A DNA stretch of 43,824 bases from Clostridiales bacterium (lineage in GTDB: Bacteria > Bacillota > Clostridia > Oscillospirales > Oscillospiraceae): NCBI GenBank assembly GCA_021205205.1, contig JAJPXY010000150.1:1-43824 (forward strand), in the 5' to 3' direction. Below are positions 10,311 to 19,186 of the stretch, piece by piece (position 1 is the stretch's first letter; the number at the start of each line of letters is the position of its first letter). The translations under genes were made by a program, and so were the position numbers. The notes below the pieces were generated by a model. The model saw only the letters and a program-made list of their open reading frames with translations. It was not told the DNA's origin and searched no databases.

Positions 10311-10684
10311 AGCGTGTCCTCCGTTTCCGCCGGGGCCTCGTCCGGCTGGATGTCCAGCTCGTTCATCATCTGAATGAGTTTGGCCCCCCGGTCGATGGAG
10401 TCGTCCGCGATGAATTGCAGCTCCGGCGTGTAGCGCAGGGTCATCCGGCGGCCCAGCTCCCGGCGCAGGTAGCCCGCGCTGGATTTCAGGCCCCGCATGA
10501 CCTCCTTCGCGTCGTCCTTGTCCAGAGTGGAGACGTAGACCTTGCAATAGCGCAGGTCGGTGGTGGTGTCCACCCGGGTGATGGAAATCAAACCCCGGAC
10601 ACGGGGGTCTTTCAGGGTGGGGATCATGGACGCAAGCTCCCGCTTGATGTCGTCGTTGATGCGTCCAATGCGATAACTTGCCAT
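10307..10684 (-). CDS. rbfA: 30S ribosome-binding factor A
   Basis: Late 30S maturation factor binding near the 5' end of 16S rRNA. The 125-residue protein begins MASYRIGRINDDIKREL and has the KH-like pattern LRYCKVYVSTL. Start ATG 10684 follows AAAGGAGCG; the longer track ORF (to 10807) runs into a repeat array and is not credible. A 245-bp spacer separates it from infB, unusual in this normally tight operon. Confidence 0.94.
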   Translation of the reverse strand: MASYRIGRINDDIKRELASMIPTLKDPRVRGLISITRVDTTTDLRYCKVYVSTLDKDDAKEVMRGLKSSAGYLRRELGRRMTLRYTPELQFIADDSIDRGAKLIQMMNELDIQPDEAPAETEDTL

Positions 10685-10776
10685 AATAACGCTCCTTTGT
10701 TTGGGGAAATAAGAAAGAGGGGCGCGGAACACAGAATTGCCCTTCTGTATTCTGCGCCCTCTGCGGTGTTTTGATT

Positions 10777-10810
10777 CAATTCGCAATTTGCAGTTGGCAA
10801 TTAGCAATTA
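10777..10810. repeat. Heptamer array, GCAATT family (copy 1)
   Basis: Four to five units of roughly NNGCAATT (7-nt period) lie in the infB-rbfA spacer. It belongs to the same family as the arrays at 10901, 16826, 20730 and 34438. Confidence 0.6.
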
Positions 10811-10900
10811 CGCCTTATTTTCACATTTACCTAGAACATTTACGCCGGGGTTTCCTGGACGGTCAACCATTTTTGACGTTCGTTCCGTTTACCGGTTCAA

Positions 10901-10931
10901 CTGCACATTGCACATTGCTAATTGCACATTT
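10901..10931. repeat. Heptamer array, ATTGCAC family (copy 2), abutting the infB stop
   Basis: Units ATTGCAC / ATTGCTA repeat with a 7-nt period and run directly into the infB stop codon at 10930-10932. It is inverted relative to copy 1, so the spacer has opposing arrays at its two ends. Confidence 0.65.
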
Positions 10932-13422
10932 ACTTTGCGACTTCTTCCATCTGGAAGCACTCGAAGATGTCCCCGACCTTGATGTCGGAGAACTTCTCCA
11001 GGGTGATGCCGCACTCGTACCCGGCCTGCACCTCCCGGACGGAGTCCTTGAAGCGCTGGAGGCTGGCGATCTCGCCCTCGTGGATGACGATGCCGTCCCG
11101 GACCAGCCGCAGCTGGGCGTTCCGGGTGACCTTGCCCTCCAGCACGTAGGAACCGGCCACGATGCCCACGTTGGTGATTTTGTACACCTGGCGGACCTCC
11201 ACGCGGCCCAGCTCCACCTCTTTGAAGGTGGGGGCCAGCATACCCTTCATGGCGGCCTCGATCTCCTCGATGCACTCGTAGATGACCCGGTACATCCGCA
11301 TATCCACCTTGTTCCGCTCGGCCATAGCCTTGGCGGCGGAGTCGGGGCGGACGTTGAAGCCCACGATGATGGCGTTGGAGGTGGAGGCCAGCATGATGTC
11401 GCTCTCGTTGATGGCACCCACGCCGCCGTGGATGACCCGGACCCGGACCTCGTCGTTGGAGAGCTTCTCCAGGTTCTGCTTCACGGCCTCCACGCTGCCC
11501 TGCACGTCGGCCTTGACGATGATGTTCAGGTCCTTGACCTCGCCCTCCTGAATCTGGGAGAACAGGTCGTCCAGGCTGATCTTCTTGGCGGTGGGGGCGG
11601 CGGCAGCGGCCTTCTGCTCCTGCTTGCGCTGCTCGGCCAGTTCCCGGGCCATGCGCTCGTCGGCCACGGCGTAGAAGTCGTCGACGGCGCTGGGGACCTC
11701 GGCCATGCCGGTGATTTCCACGGGGACGGAGGGACCGGCGGCCTTGAGCCGCTTGCCCCGGTAGTCGGTCATGGCGCGGACACGGCCCACGGCGGTCCCG
11801 GCGATGATGACGTCGCCCTGCTTCAATGTGCCGTTCTGCACCAGCAGAGTGGCCACCGGGCCGCGGCCCTTGTCCAGCCGGGCTTCGATGACCGCGCCCT
11901 TGGCGGCGCGGTTGGGGTTGGCCCGCAGCTCCCGCATTTCGGCAGTCAGCAGCACCATCTCCAGCAGCTCGTCGATGCCCTCGCCGGTCTTGGCGGAGAT
12001 GGGGCAGACAATGGTGTCGCCGCCCCAGTCCTCGGCCAGCAGGTCGTATTTGGTCAGCTCCTGCTTGATGCGCTCCGGGTCGGCCCCGGGCAGGTCCATC
12101 TTGTTGATGGCCACCACGATGGGGATACCGGCGGCCTTGGCGTGGTTGATGGCCTCCACGGTCTGGGGCATGATGCCGTCGTCCGCCGCTACCACCAGGA
12201 TGGCGATGTCGGTGACCATCGCGCCCCGGGCGCGCATGGCGGTGAAAGCCTCGTGGCCGGGGGTGTCCAGGAAGGTGACGATTTTGCCGCCGGGCACCTT
12301 CACCTGATACGCGCCGATGGCCTGGGTGATGCCGCCGGCCTCCCCGGCGGTGACGTTGGTGGAACGGATCTTATCCAGCAGAGAGGTCTTGCCGTGGTCT
12401 ACGTGGCCCATGACCACCACCACGGGGGCGCGCGGCTCCAGGTTCTCCTCGGCGTCCTCAGTGTTGTCGATGAGCTTCTCCTCGATGGTGACGACCACTT
12501 CCTTCTCCACCTTGCAGCCCAGCTCTTCGGCCACGAAGGCGGCGGTGTCGAAGTCGATGGTGTCGCTCATGGAGGCCATCACGCCGTTCATCATCAGGCG
12601 CTTGACCACCTCGGCCCCGGTTTTCTTCATCCGGGAGGCCAGCTCGCCCACGGTGATCTCGTCGGGGATCTGGACCTTGACGGGAGCCTTCCGGGCGGCC
12701 TCCTGCTGGAGGCGGCGCATCCGCTGCTGCTGCTCCTCCTGGCGGCGCTTGGCGGACTGCTTACCCTGCTTCTGCTGCTGCTGGCGGCGGGAGGAGATCT
12801 TCTGCTTGCCCTGCTGCATCCGCTCGGCCCGCTCCGGGGCCAGGTCGTCCAGCCGGGAGTCGTACCGGTCCAGGTTGACGTTCACGTTCTTGCGGGTGTT
12901 GACCACCTTTTTCTGGGGAACGCGGCTGGCGGGCTGTTGCTGCGCGGACGGCTGCTGGGCAGCCTGCTTCTGGCTGCCGCCGGACTGCTGCTTGGTCTGG
13001 GCCTTGGCGGACGCAGCCTGCTTCTGCTCGGCGGGCTGCCTGCCGCCCTGCTGCCGGGCAGAGGACTGCTGGGCCTTGCCGCCCTGGCGCTGACCGCGGT
13101 CGCCGCGCTGCACGGCGGCCTTGTCGCCCTGCTTGGCCTGCGCCTTCTGGCTCTGCTGGGGCTTCGGAGCGTCAGCCTTGGCGGCGTTCGGCTCGTGATA
13201 CGTCTCGGCAAACACCTCTTCCAGGCTGCCGATCTGGTTGGTTTGGGTCAGATAGTCGAAGATGATGGAAAGCTCCTGGTCCGTCAGCCGGGCCATGGCG
13301 CTGGTGGGCGCTTTGGCGTATTTGGTCAGGATCTCCGTGATTTTTTTGTTGCCAATGGCCTTTCCGTTCAATGCGAAGTCCTTGCCGACCTCGCGCACTC
13401 TGTATTTGATCTCCAGACTCAT
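10930..13422 (-). CDS. infB: Translation initiation factor IF-2
   Basis: GTPase that places initiator tRNA on the 30S subunit. The 830 residues comprise an N-terminal region (1-75); a long low-complexity Gln/Lys/Ala-rich linker (about 80-245); an IF2_N domain (about 252-306, [20 protein letters not shown]); the G domain with GHVDHGKTS (339-347), DTPGHEAF and NKMD; then the C-terminal beta-barrel and IF-2 domains. ATG 13422 follows AGGAGGT. A repeat array lies against its stop codon and the following spacer to rbfA is long. Confidence 0.97.
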   Translation of the reverse strand: MSLEIKYRVREVGKDFALNGKAIGNKKITEILTKYAKAPTSAMARLTDQELSIIFDYLTQTNQIGSLEEVFAETYHEPNAAKADAPKPQQSQKAQAKQGDKAAVQRGDRGQRQGGKAQQSSARQQGGRQPAEQKQAASAKAQTKQQSGGSQKQAAQQPSAQQQPASRVPQKKVVNTRKNVNVNLDRYDSRLDDLAPERAERMQQGKQKISSRRQQQQKQGKQSAKRRQEEQQQRMRRLQQEAARKAPVKVQIPDEITVGELASRMKKTGAEVVKRLMMNGVMASMSDTIDFDTAAFVAEELGCKVEKEVVVTIEEKLIDNTEDAEENLEPRAPVVVVMGHVDHGKTSLLDKIRSTNVTAGEAGGITQAIGAYQVKVPGGKIVTFLDTPGHEAFTAMRARGAMVTDIAILVVAADDGIMPQTVEAINHAKAAGIPIVVAINKMDLPGADPERIKQELTKYDLLAEDWGGDTIVCPISAKTGEGIDELLEMVLLTAEMRELRANPNRAAKGAVIEARLDKGRGPVATLLVQNGTLKQGDVIIAGTAVGRVRAMTDYRGKRLKAAGPSVPVEITGMAEVPSAVDDFYAVADERMARELAEQRKQEQKAAAAAPTAKKISLDDLFSQIQEGEVKDLNIIVKADVQGSVEAVKQNLEKLSNDEVRVRVIHGGVGAINESDIMLASTSNAIIVGFNVRPDSAAKAMAERNKVDMRMYRVIYECIEEIEAAMKGMLAPTFKEVELGRVEVRQVYKITNVGIVAGSYVLEGKVTRNAQLRLVRDGIVIHEGEIASLQRFKDSVREVQAGYECGITLEKFSDIKVGDIFECFQMEEVAK

Positions 13423-13501
13423 CTATAGCCACCTCCTATATTCCGTGGGGCGCTTTCCCGGTCAGTCGGCGGAGCCGACGACTGAAAAACGCTCCGGGTG
13501 A

Positions 13502-13897
13502 TTACTTCCTTCTCGGTTTGGTCTTTTTGCGCCGGAGCAGCTTTTCCTGCTTCCGGGCCAGCTCCTGGGCGATGGGGACCAGGGCGGGGTCCTCCCCGGC
13601 CACCAGACCGGCAATTTTGGCGGCGAAGCCCAAATCGGTGACGGCGCAGACGGCGCAGGTGTCCCGGCCCAGGGCCGCGCCCAGCTGGGCTTTGCCGCAG
13701 GGCAGGGCCATGACCGCGATCCGTTCCCCGGCCAGGGTGCGGACCCGCCGGACGGTGCCGGGGGCGGCGTCCGCCGCCAGCAGCAGCAGCCGGACCTTGT
13801 GGGCGGCTGCTGCCTCCTGGACCATGTCCTCCCCCTGGGCCAGCCGCCCGGCCCGTTTGGCCAGGCCCAGCAGCCGCAGGCTCTCAGCTTGTTCCAT
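13502..13897 (-). CDS. ylxQ: L7Ae/YlxQ-family RNA-binding protein
   Basis: A small ribosomal-type protein in the nusA-infB operon, matching the L7Ae/L30e fold family (LGLAKRAGRLAQGED, VRLLLLAADAA, DLGFAAKI). Members bind kink-turn RNA; the exact role here is unknown. ATG 13897 is preferred (131 residues) because GGAG lies 7 bp upstream; an in-frame ATG at 13903 is possible. The start lies inside the end of rnpM. The C-terminal tail is very basic (RKKTKPRRK). Confidence 0.85.
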   Translation of the reverse strand: MEQAESLRLLGLAKRAGRLAQGEDMVQEAAAAHKVRLLLLAADAAPGTVRRVRTLAGERIAVMALPCGKAQLGAALGRDTCAVCAVTDLGFAAKIAGLVAGEDPALVPIAQELARKQEKLLRRKKTKPRRK

Positions 13898-14159
13898 CGC
13901 CATGCTCCATCTGGCCCTCCAGCGCCTCATAGACCTCGTCGGGTATCTTCATGCTGAACGCGCGGCCCAGAGCGTTGCTCTTTCTGGCCCGCTTCAGGCA
14001 GTCCCCGTTGGGACAGACGTATGCGCCCCGGCCGGGTTTTTTGCCCCGGAAGTCCAGGGACAGCTCCCCCTCCGGGGAGCGGACCACCCGGATCAGCTCC
14101 CGCTTGGGCTTCATCTCCCGGCAGCCCACGCACTGGCGCATGGGGATTTTTTTCGGCAT
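13884..14159 (-). CDS. rnpM: RNase P modulator RnpM (YlxR)
   Basis: A 91-residue YlxR-family protein with MRQCVGCREMKPKRELIRVV and the GRGAYVC ... CLKRA motif. YlxR/RnpM binds the RNase P RNA and modulates its activity in Bacillus. It sits between nusA and the L7Ae-family gene, overlapping the latter. The C-terminal extension (GQMEHGDGTS) lies within the overlap. Confidence 0.92.
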   Translation of the reverse strand: MPKKIPMRQCVGCREMKPKRELIRVVRSPEGELSLDFRGKKPGRGAYVCPNGDCLKRARKSNALGRAFSMKIPDEVYEALEGQMEHGDGTS

Positions 14160-14189
14160 AGGGGCTTCCTCCCTTCGGTGACGGGGTGT

Positions 14190-15425
14190 TTATTCGTCCT
14201 CGGCGAACAGCGCGTCGTCGGAGAACAGCTCTTCCTCCGGGGCCGCCTCCGCGCCCTCGTCTGCCGGTTCCGCTTCCGCCTGGGCGGCGCGCTCCGCCCG
14301 CTCCCGGGCCTCCTGCTCGGCCAGCTCCGCGGCGGCGGTGACGCTCTTGATGTCGATTTTGTAGCCGGTCAGGCGGGCGGCCAGCCGGGCGTTCTGGCCC
14401 TCCTTGCCGATGGCAAGGGAGAGCTGGTCGTCGGGCACCACCACACGGCAGGTTTTCTGCTCCGGCTGGGCGTCCACGCTGACCACGTCGGCGGGGGCCA
14501 GGGCGGCGGCAATATAGGCGGCGGGGTCGTCGGAATACTTGATGATGTCCACCTTTTCGCCGTTCAGTTCCTCCACCACGGCGTTGACACGGGCGCCCCG
14601 GGTGCCCACGCAGGCGCCGATGGGGTCGATCTCCGGGTCGCTGGACCAGACGGCCATCTTGGTGCGGCTGCCGGCCTCCCGGGCGATGGATTTGACCTCC
14701 ACCGTACCGTCGAACAGCTCCGGCACCTCCAGCTCAAACAGACGGCGCACCAGGCCGTGGTGGGTGCGGGAGATGACCACCTGGGTCCCCCGGGTGCCCT
14801 TGCGTACCTCCACTACGTAGACCTTCAGGCGTTGTCCTTCGGTGTAGGTCTCGCCACGCACCTGCTCGCCGGTGTAGAGCAGGGCCTCGGTGGTTTTGTC
14901 GCCGGAGGCCAGCTTGACATAGATGCCGCCGGTGCGGGGGTCTGTACGGGAGACGACGCCGGTGAGGATTTCCTTCTCCTTGGTCTGGAACTCGTCGAAG
15001 ACCATGTTCCGCTCCGCCTCGCGGATGCCCTGGATGATGACCTGCCGGGCGGTCTGGGCGGCGATGCGGCCAAAGTTCTTGGTTTTCAGCTCCTTGCTGA
15101 CCACGTCGCCCACCTGGGCGTTGGGGAGGCTCCTGCGGACCTCCTCCAGGGAGATCTCGGTGTCGGGGTTGTCGACCTCCTCCACCACCTCCCGCTTGAT
15201 GATCATGCGGATGGAATTCTTCTCCTCGTCTGCCAGCACCACCAGGTTGTCCCCGATGCCTTCGTGGTCCCGCTTGTAGGCGGTGACCAGGGCCTGGGTG
15301 ATTTTTTCCAGCATATAGTCTTTGGAAATGCCCCGCTCCTGCTCCAGCATATCCAGGGCCAGGAAGAAGTCCTTTGCGTCTTCCTCGGGGGTGGGGCCTT
15401 TCTTTTTGCTCACTCGTCTAGCCAT
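14190..15425 (-). CDS. nusA: Transcription termination/antitermination protein NusA
   Basis: RNA polymerase-binding factor for pausing, termination and antitermination. The 411 residues contain the N-terminal domain (FFLALDMLEQERGISKD), an S1 domain (about 145-210), and two KH domains with DPIGACVGTRGARV and LAIGKEGQNARLAARLTG. They end in an acidic tail (EEELFSDDALFAEDE), as in many Clostridia. Start ATG 15425 is preceded by AGGAGTG. It is the second gene of the operon after rimP. Confidence 0.96.
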   Translation of the reverse strand: MARRVSKKKGPTPEEDAKDFFLALDMLEQERGISKDYMLEKITQALVTAYKRDHEGIGDNLVVLADEEKNSIRMIIKREVVEEVDNPDTEISLEEVRRSLPNAQVGDVVSKELKTKNFGRIAAQTARQVIIQGIREAERNMVFDEFQTKEKEILTGVVSRTDPRTGGIYVKLASGDKTTEALLYTGEQVRGETYTEGQRLKVYVVEVRKGTRGTQVVISRTHHGLVRRLFELEVPELFDGTVEVKSIAREAGSRTKMAVWSSDPEIDPIGACVGTRGARVNAVVEELNGEKVDIIKYSDDPAAYIAAALAPADVVSVDAQPEQKTCRVVVPDDQLSLAIGKEGQNARLAARLTGYKIDIKSVTAAAELAEQEARERAERAAQAEAEPADEGAEAAPEEELFSDDALFAEDE

Positions 15426-15451
15426 GTCACAGCTTCACTCCTTTATCTCCG

Positions 15452-15483
15452 GGCGGGGCGGAATACCCGTCCCGCCGTTTTTT
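15452..15483 (+). terminator. Antisense-facing terminator between rimP and nusA
   Basis: A 10-bp GC stem (one G-U pair if read on +) with a 5-nt loop is followed by TTTTTT on the + strand. On the minus (sense) strand the same pair is an A-C mismatch and no T-run follows. It would therefore stop + strand, antisense transcription. Confidence 0.55.
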
Positions 15484-15485
15484 CA

Positions 15486-15944
15486 TTAAAAGTCGATGTG
15501 CAGACGCACCAGGGCCAGCTCCTTTTTCTCGAAGGACTGCGTCTCGCCCGCCGCGTCGGCGATGGTCACTTTGCCGTCCTCGTACCCGGTCAGGGTCCCC
15601 TGGAACGCCTTTTTCCCGTCCCTGGGGCGGTAGAGCTTGATGTCTACCTCCTGGCCCATGCACTGGGCAAAGTGGGCGGGCTTTTTCAGCGCCCGGTCGG
15701 CGCCGGCGCTGCCCACCTCTAACACGTAGCTGCCCTCGATGGGGTCGGCCTCGTCCAGCAGGTCGCTGAGGGGGCGGCTGACCGCCTCGCACTGGTTGAT
15801 GGAGACGCCCTCCGGGCAGTCCAAAAACACCCGCAGGTACCAGGTCCCGGCCTCCCGGACGTACTCCACATCCCACAGGGTACAGCCCGCCTGCTCCACC
15901 AGAGGCAGAGCCAGCTCCGCGGTCAGTTCCGTTACTTTTTTCAT
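15486..15944 (-). CDS. rimP: Ribosome maturation factor RimP
   Basis: 30S maturation factor and usual first gene of the nusA operon. The 152-residue form starts MKKVTELTAELALPLVEQAG and has the family motifs LRVFLD, GVSINQCEAVSRPLSDLLD and YVLEVGSAGADRAL. The last reads GSAGADRAL where many homologues have SSPGLDRPL. The start is uncertain: ATG 15944 has a weak RBS, while GTG codons 9-14 bp upstream lie behind GGGAGAG. Confidence 0.92.
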   Translation of the reverse strand: MKKVTELTAELALPLVEQAGCTLWDVEYVREAGTWYLRVFLDCPEGVSINQCEAVSRPLSDLLDEADPIEGSYVLEVGSAGADRALKKPAHFAQCMGQEVDIKLYRPRDGKKAFQGTLTGYEDGKVTIADAAGETQSFEKKELALVRLHIDF

Positions 15945-15990
15945 TGGTTGCACCACGCTTTCTCTCCCGGCCCGCAAAACGCGCCGGGGA

Positions 15991-16033
15991 CGCAAAAAAG
16001 CTCAAAGAAAAGAGCGGGGCGGACCCCACTCTT
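15991..16033 (-). terminator. Leader stem-loop (possible attenuator) upstream of rimP
   Basis: Read on the minus strand, an AAGAGUGGGG arm pairs with CCCCGCUCUU around a UCCG loop. It is complete only with a U-G pair, so the minus strand is the functional one. It is followed by UUCUUUG and a U6 run, and lies about 20-25 nt after the predicted transcription start, where a leader attenuator would sit. Confidence 0.55.
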
Positions 16034-16058
16034 ATGGTTGATACGTTCTTACTTTGTT

Positions 16059-16087
16059 ATTGTAGCACGTCTCGGCGGGAAAAGCAA
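16059..16087 (-). promoter_or_regulatory. Promoter of the rimP-nusA-infB operon
   Basis: On the minus strand there is a -35 box TTGCTT, a 17-bp spacer and a -10 box TACAAT, about 115 bp upstream of rimP. Nothing upstream reads into the operon. Confidence 0.6.
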
Positions 16088-16135
16088 GAGCTTTTCTGCG
16101 TCGGAAACAAATTTTCTGCGGTCGGCGGAAAGGTT

Positions 16136-16478
16136 TCATGAGCAAAGGTCCTCGATGAGCGACGCCAGCTCCTGGTCGGATTCTGCGGCGATGCCCGCCT
16201 CCAGAAGCGCCCGGTCCTCCCGGGGCAGGGAGGCCGCCAACACCCCCGTATGGGTCAGCAGACTGCCGCGGCGGAACACACAGATCTCCCCGTCTACGCT
16301 GCGCAGCTCATAGAGAGGGGCCGCCTCCCCGATGGGGGCGTCGGCTGGCTGCGGAGACGACGACTGTGGAGGCCGCCGTCTCCGCAGCCTGGGGCCAGGG
16401 AGAGGACAGGGCGGCGCAGGACAAAGACAGCGCCAGGCAAAAGGCGGTCAGCAGCACAACGGCGCGTAGTTTCATCAT
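16136..16478 (-). pseudogene. Frameshifted small secreted protein with BofC-C-like C-terminus
   Basis: Frame A encodes a signal-peptide-like start (MMKLRAVVLLTAFCLALSLS) but hits a stop after about 55 codons. The +1 frame then reads DAPIGEAAPLYELRSVDGE, then VFRRGS, LPREDRALLEAGI and ELASLIEDLCS to a stop at 16136. The second part resembles the small BofC C-terminal-like domain proteins common in spore-forming Clostridia, which normally follow a signal peptide directly. The 343-bp span is one base off a whole number of codons. It could be a pseudogene, an assembly error or, less likely, programmed frameshifting. The shift lies around 16340-16390. The track ORFs here (16250 + and 16294 -) are shadows. 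Confidence 0.6.
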
Positions 16479-16858
16479 AGAGCATCAGAATCCTTCCGGT
16501 AATAAAATAAGGTTAGTGGCTTAGTATGTACCACTTTCCCGATTTTTAAACACAGGAAGGGGGAATTAGCTGTTAGCCAGGTACTGCTCACTTTTGTGGT
16601 TGTCCCTTTGAAGCAGACTTGTCCATCATTCCAGCGGAGAAACCCCTCCGCCACCGCCTAAAGGCGGCGGCCCTCCTCCCCTTTCAGGGGAGGCAAGAGG
16701 GGATAGTGCTTGCCGTTTGATGTCGGTTTTGCCCAAAAGATGTGGCATTTTGAGTAGAACTGCCCACCTTCTAGCAACTAACCACTAGCCACTAAAGAAC
16801 GTGGCTGATTCAAAGGGATAGTCAGAATTGCACATTGCACATTGCCCATTGAAAATTG
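16479..16858. other. 380-bp gene-free spacer with repeats and hairpins
   Basis: No credible gene is present. It holds two short TAGC-type heptamer arrays (16564-16580, 16771-16797), a hairpin-rich stretch around 16640-16700 (GCCGCC-type inverted repeat and CTCCCCTTTCAGGGGAG), and an ATTGCAC-type array at 16826-16858. It looks like a collecting point for small repeats. Confidence 0.6.
16826..16858. repeat. Heptamer array, ATTGCAC family (copy 3), abutting racemase stop
   Basis: Units ATTGCAC, ATTGCAC, ATTGCCC, ATTGAAA end directly at the racemase stop codon (16859-16861). Copy 2 has the same relation to infB. Confidence 0.65.
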
Positions 16859-17569
16859 TCAATACCCGGCGCTCTCCTTAACGCTGGCCCCCACAAACCG
16901 CACCGCCGCTGCGGCCAGGACCATGGTGGGGTCGATGCTGGGCCTGTCGATGTGGAACAGGTCGAAGGCCACGGGCAGCTCGGTACAGCCCAAAATCAGC
17001 ACCTGCGCGCCCTGGTCGAACAGCTCGTCCATGGCGGCGTAAAAGCCCGTCAGGTCGATGGAGAGGTTGCCTGCCTTGACACCTTTATAAATCACGTCCA
17101 TGACCGCCTGCTGCCGCTCCGGGGAGGGCATACACATCTCCACGCCCTCCGCGTCGAAGGCGGTCTTGTAGACGCCGGAGCGGCAGGTGCCGTCGGTGGC
17201 CAGCAGGCCCACCTTGGTCAGGCCCCGCTCTTTGACCGTCTTGGCGGTCTCCCGGATCATGTGGAGCATGGGGATGTCGATGAAGGGGGCGATGCGGTCA
17301 TAGAAGTAGTGAGCGGTGTTACAGGGCATGATGAGCACGTCCGCACCCATACCCTGGAGCCGCACCGCGCTCTTGACCATCTCCGGCACGGGGTCCTTCC
17401 CGCCCTCCAGGATGGCTTTGGTCCGGTCGGCGATCTCGGTGTTGCTGTCGATGCACACGCGCACATGCTCCTGGTCGCAGGCGGCGCCGGTGATGTCCAC
17501 GATCTTGTGGAACAGGTCGCAGGTGGCCAGCGGCCCCATGCCGCCCAGAATGCCGATGGTTTTTTTCAT
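16859..17569 (-). CDS. Aspartate/glutamate racemase family protein
   Basis: A 236-residue, cofactor-independent racemase-type protein. The N-terminus is KKTIGILGGMGPLAT, and the two catalytic cysteines lie in MPCNTAHYFYD and LGCTELP, so both are present. Aspartate racemase is the likeliest activity (GGMGP plus PCNTAH pattern); glutamate racemase or another amino acid is possible. ATG 17569 is chosen; the longer track start adds a non-conserved MRGVPT. It is a single gene with its own promoter at 17604-17633. Confidence 0.88.
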   Translation of the reverse strand: MKKTIGILGGMGPLATCDLFHKIVDITGAACDQEHVRVCIDSNTEIADRTKAILEGGKDPVPEMVKSAVRLQGMGADVLIMPCNTAHYFYDRIAPFIDIPMLHMIRETAKTVKERGLTKVGLLATDGTCRSGVYKTAFDAEGVEMCMPSPERQQAVMDVIYKGVKAGNLSIDLTGFYAAMDELFDQGAQVLILGCTELPVAFDLFHIDRPSIDPTMVLAAAAVRFVGASVKESAGY

Positions 17570-17603
17570 AGTTGGAACGCCTCGCAATCTTGAAATATGA
17601 GTT

Positions 17604-17633
17604 ATTTTACCATATTTTCCGGGGTAGTGTCAA
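17604..17633 (-). promoter_or_regulatory. Promoter of the racemase gene
   Basis: On the minus strand: -35 TTGACA, an 18-bp spacer, -10 TAAAAT, about 35 bp before the start codon. Confidence 0.65.
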
Positions 17634-18020
17634 CAGGGGGAGATGTCGCAGGAGAAGAAGCCGATCTTCAGGCAACCCGCTGGACAGGCGTTCCCGCTGC
17701 CCCGATTGCCTTCGGCCAAATCTGTGGCAAAATACACAAAAGCGGACCCGATTTTCCGAAATTTTTTAGGAACGAAATAACCGTTTGCGCGGATTTTTGA
17801 CCGTTCATGCAAAACCGCTTGAAAAACACCCTTGAAAATGATAGAGTCCCTTCCAGAAGGCAGTTGCTTTTTGAAAACGGCAGGATGCCAGACGAGGAAC
17901 GCGCCTGGCGGCTCAGACAGCCGGAACGCGGCAGATGCAGCGCAAACTGCATGAATCGTTCTAATGTTATTAATATTATCTGCGGCGGATTCCGCAGAAC
18001 ACAACCAGGAGGGATGACAA
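17634..18020. other. Gene-free spacer upstream of the DUF2974 gene
   Basis: It is lower in GC than its surroundings. The two minus-strand track ORFs here (137 and 141 residues) run into the DUF2974 gene, overlap each other, and have no family pattern. An AGGAGGG ribosome site for the next gene is at about 18008. I see no clear promoter or RNA structure. Confidence 0.5.
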
Positions 18021-19109
18021 ATGACGCGCAGACGAAAAGACATTTTTCATTACATTGATAGCAGGGGAGGGATGAGCTTTCAGCAAAGTGCATTTAACGA
18101 GGTTGACGCGCTGATCCTTTCGGTGTTGGCCTATCTCGATTTTTCCTTTGTGAAAGACGGCGCCACCGTCTCTCTGCCCGACGCAGCAGAGGCGATCCGC
18201 CAGATGCCTGATGCGGTCAAATACAACGGGCTGACGGTTGGCTATATGCGCTCTGTTGTGCGGCTGGCCGAGGCCGCTGCCCGGTCCGCTCGCTTCCGGG
18301 AGATGAAAGTATTCCGCTATGTGAACCTCATTGATGAGGAAACGGAAATGCAGTTTTCCGCTGTCTCGTTTCTGCTCCCTGACCGGACCCTGTTCCTCTC
18401 GTTCCGGGGGACCGACAACACTCTGGTCGGGTGGAAGGAAGACCTCAATATGGGCTTCATGCACGGCGTACCGGCACAGTGGGAAGCCGTCAATTATGTG
18501 GTGCGTTCGCTTAGTCGGGTCAACCTGCCGTTTCGGCTGGGCGGTCACTCCAAAGGTGGGAATCTGGCCGTTTGGGCGGGGGCGCATCTGCCCGCGGACT
18601 GTAAACGAAATCTGATTGCGATCTATAACAACGACGGACCCGGATTTGACAGCGATTTTTTGGAAAGCGCGCAGTATCGGGCGGTACGGGCGAAAATCGC
18701 CTCGTTTGTCCCTGCGTCCTCCATTGTCGGGGTCCTCATGGAACATGACGACTACACCACCATTCGCAGCTCCAGCCTCTCGTTCCTGCAGCACGACCCG
18801 TTTTCCTGGCTCGTCGATGGGACACGGTTTTTCTACGCTGACACCCGCACTACCTCCGGGTTGCGGTTCGAGACGGCCCTCAATGCCTGGATACGGTCCC
18901 TGTCGGCGGGGGAGCGCAAGACGTTTGTCGAATACATCTATCTGATCATCTGCGCCTCCGAGGCCAAGACGTTGCAGGACCTGATGAGGAACAAACGCCG
19001 TTCTCTGCGGTCTATGAGGAGGAGTTTCGTGGACATGGAACGCGAAAAAAGGTCGCAGTTACTGGATGAAATCAGAAGATTTACCCTGCGGCCCGAAACG
19101 GAATGGTAA
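18021..19109 (+). CDS. DUF2974 (Mbeg1-like) alpha/beta-hydrolase, lipase-like
   Basis: A 362-residue protein of the DUF2974 family, related to class 3-type lipases. The nucleophile elbow GHSKGGNLAVW is near residue 176, an upstream LFLSFRGTDNT stretch matches the oxyanion region, and NNDGPGFD follows. There is no signal peptide, so a cytoplasmic location is likely; natural substrates are unknown. ATG 18021 follows AGGAGGGATGACAA. It stands alone between the racemase and the glucan locus and ends at a bidirectional terminator. Codon use looks less GC-biased than neighbours, so it may have been acquired. Confidence 0.85.
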   Translation: MTRRRKDIFHYIDSRGGMSFQQSAFNEVDALILSVLAYLDFSFVKDGATVSLPDAAEAIRQMPDAVKYNGLTVGYMRSVVRLAEAAARSARFREMKVFRYVNLIDEETEMQFSAVSFLLPDRTLFLSFRGTDNTLVGWKEDLNMGFMHGVPAQWEAVNYVVRSLSRVNLPFRLGGHSKGGNLAVWAGAHLPADCKRNLIAIYNNDGPGFDSDFLESAQYRAVRAKIASFVPASSIVGVLMEHDDYTTIRSSSLSFLQHDPFSWLVDGTRFFYADTRTTSGLRFETALNAWIRSLSAGERKTFVEYIYLIICASEAKTLQDLMRNKRRSLRSMRRSFVDMEREKRSQLLDEIRRFTLRPETEW

Positions 19110-19139
19110 AGCGCCGCTAGACGGTTCAACCCAAAACGC

Positions 19140-19186
19140 CAACAGGGAGACGGCGCGGAGCCGTCTCCCTGTTGCTTATTTTTCGC
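19140..19186. terminator. Bidirectional terminator between DUF2974 gene and malQ
   Basis: A perfect 15-bp stem (CAACAGGGAGACGGC and complement) with loop GCGGA is followed on + by CTTATTTTTC. It lies between the convergent gene ends and starts two bases from the malQ stop. Confidence 0.88.

Noticed and set aside
10771-13428. 885-codon + strand ORF opposite infB
   Set aside because: A GC-rich shadow of infB; composition (Gly/Leu/His/Val-rich) and exact antisense overlap with a certain gene show it is not real.
13461-13482. Small palindrome GTCGGC-GGA-GCCGAC between ylxQ and infB
   Set aside because: Short stem with no T-run, in an ordinary operon spacer; not enough to assign a role.
17630-18093. 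Two overlapping minus ORFs of 137 and 141 codons
   Set aside because: They overlap each other and the DUF2974 gene, and have no recognisable family pattern or ribosome site.
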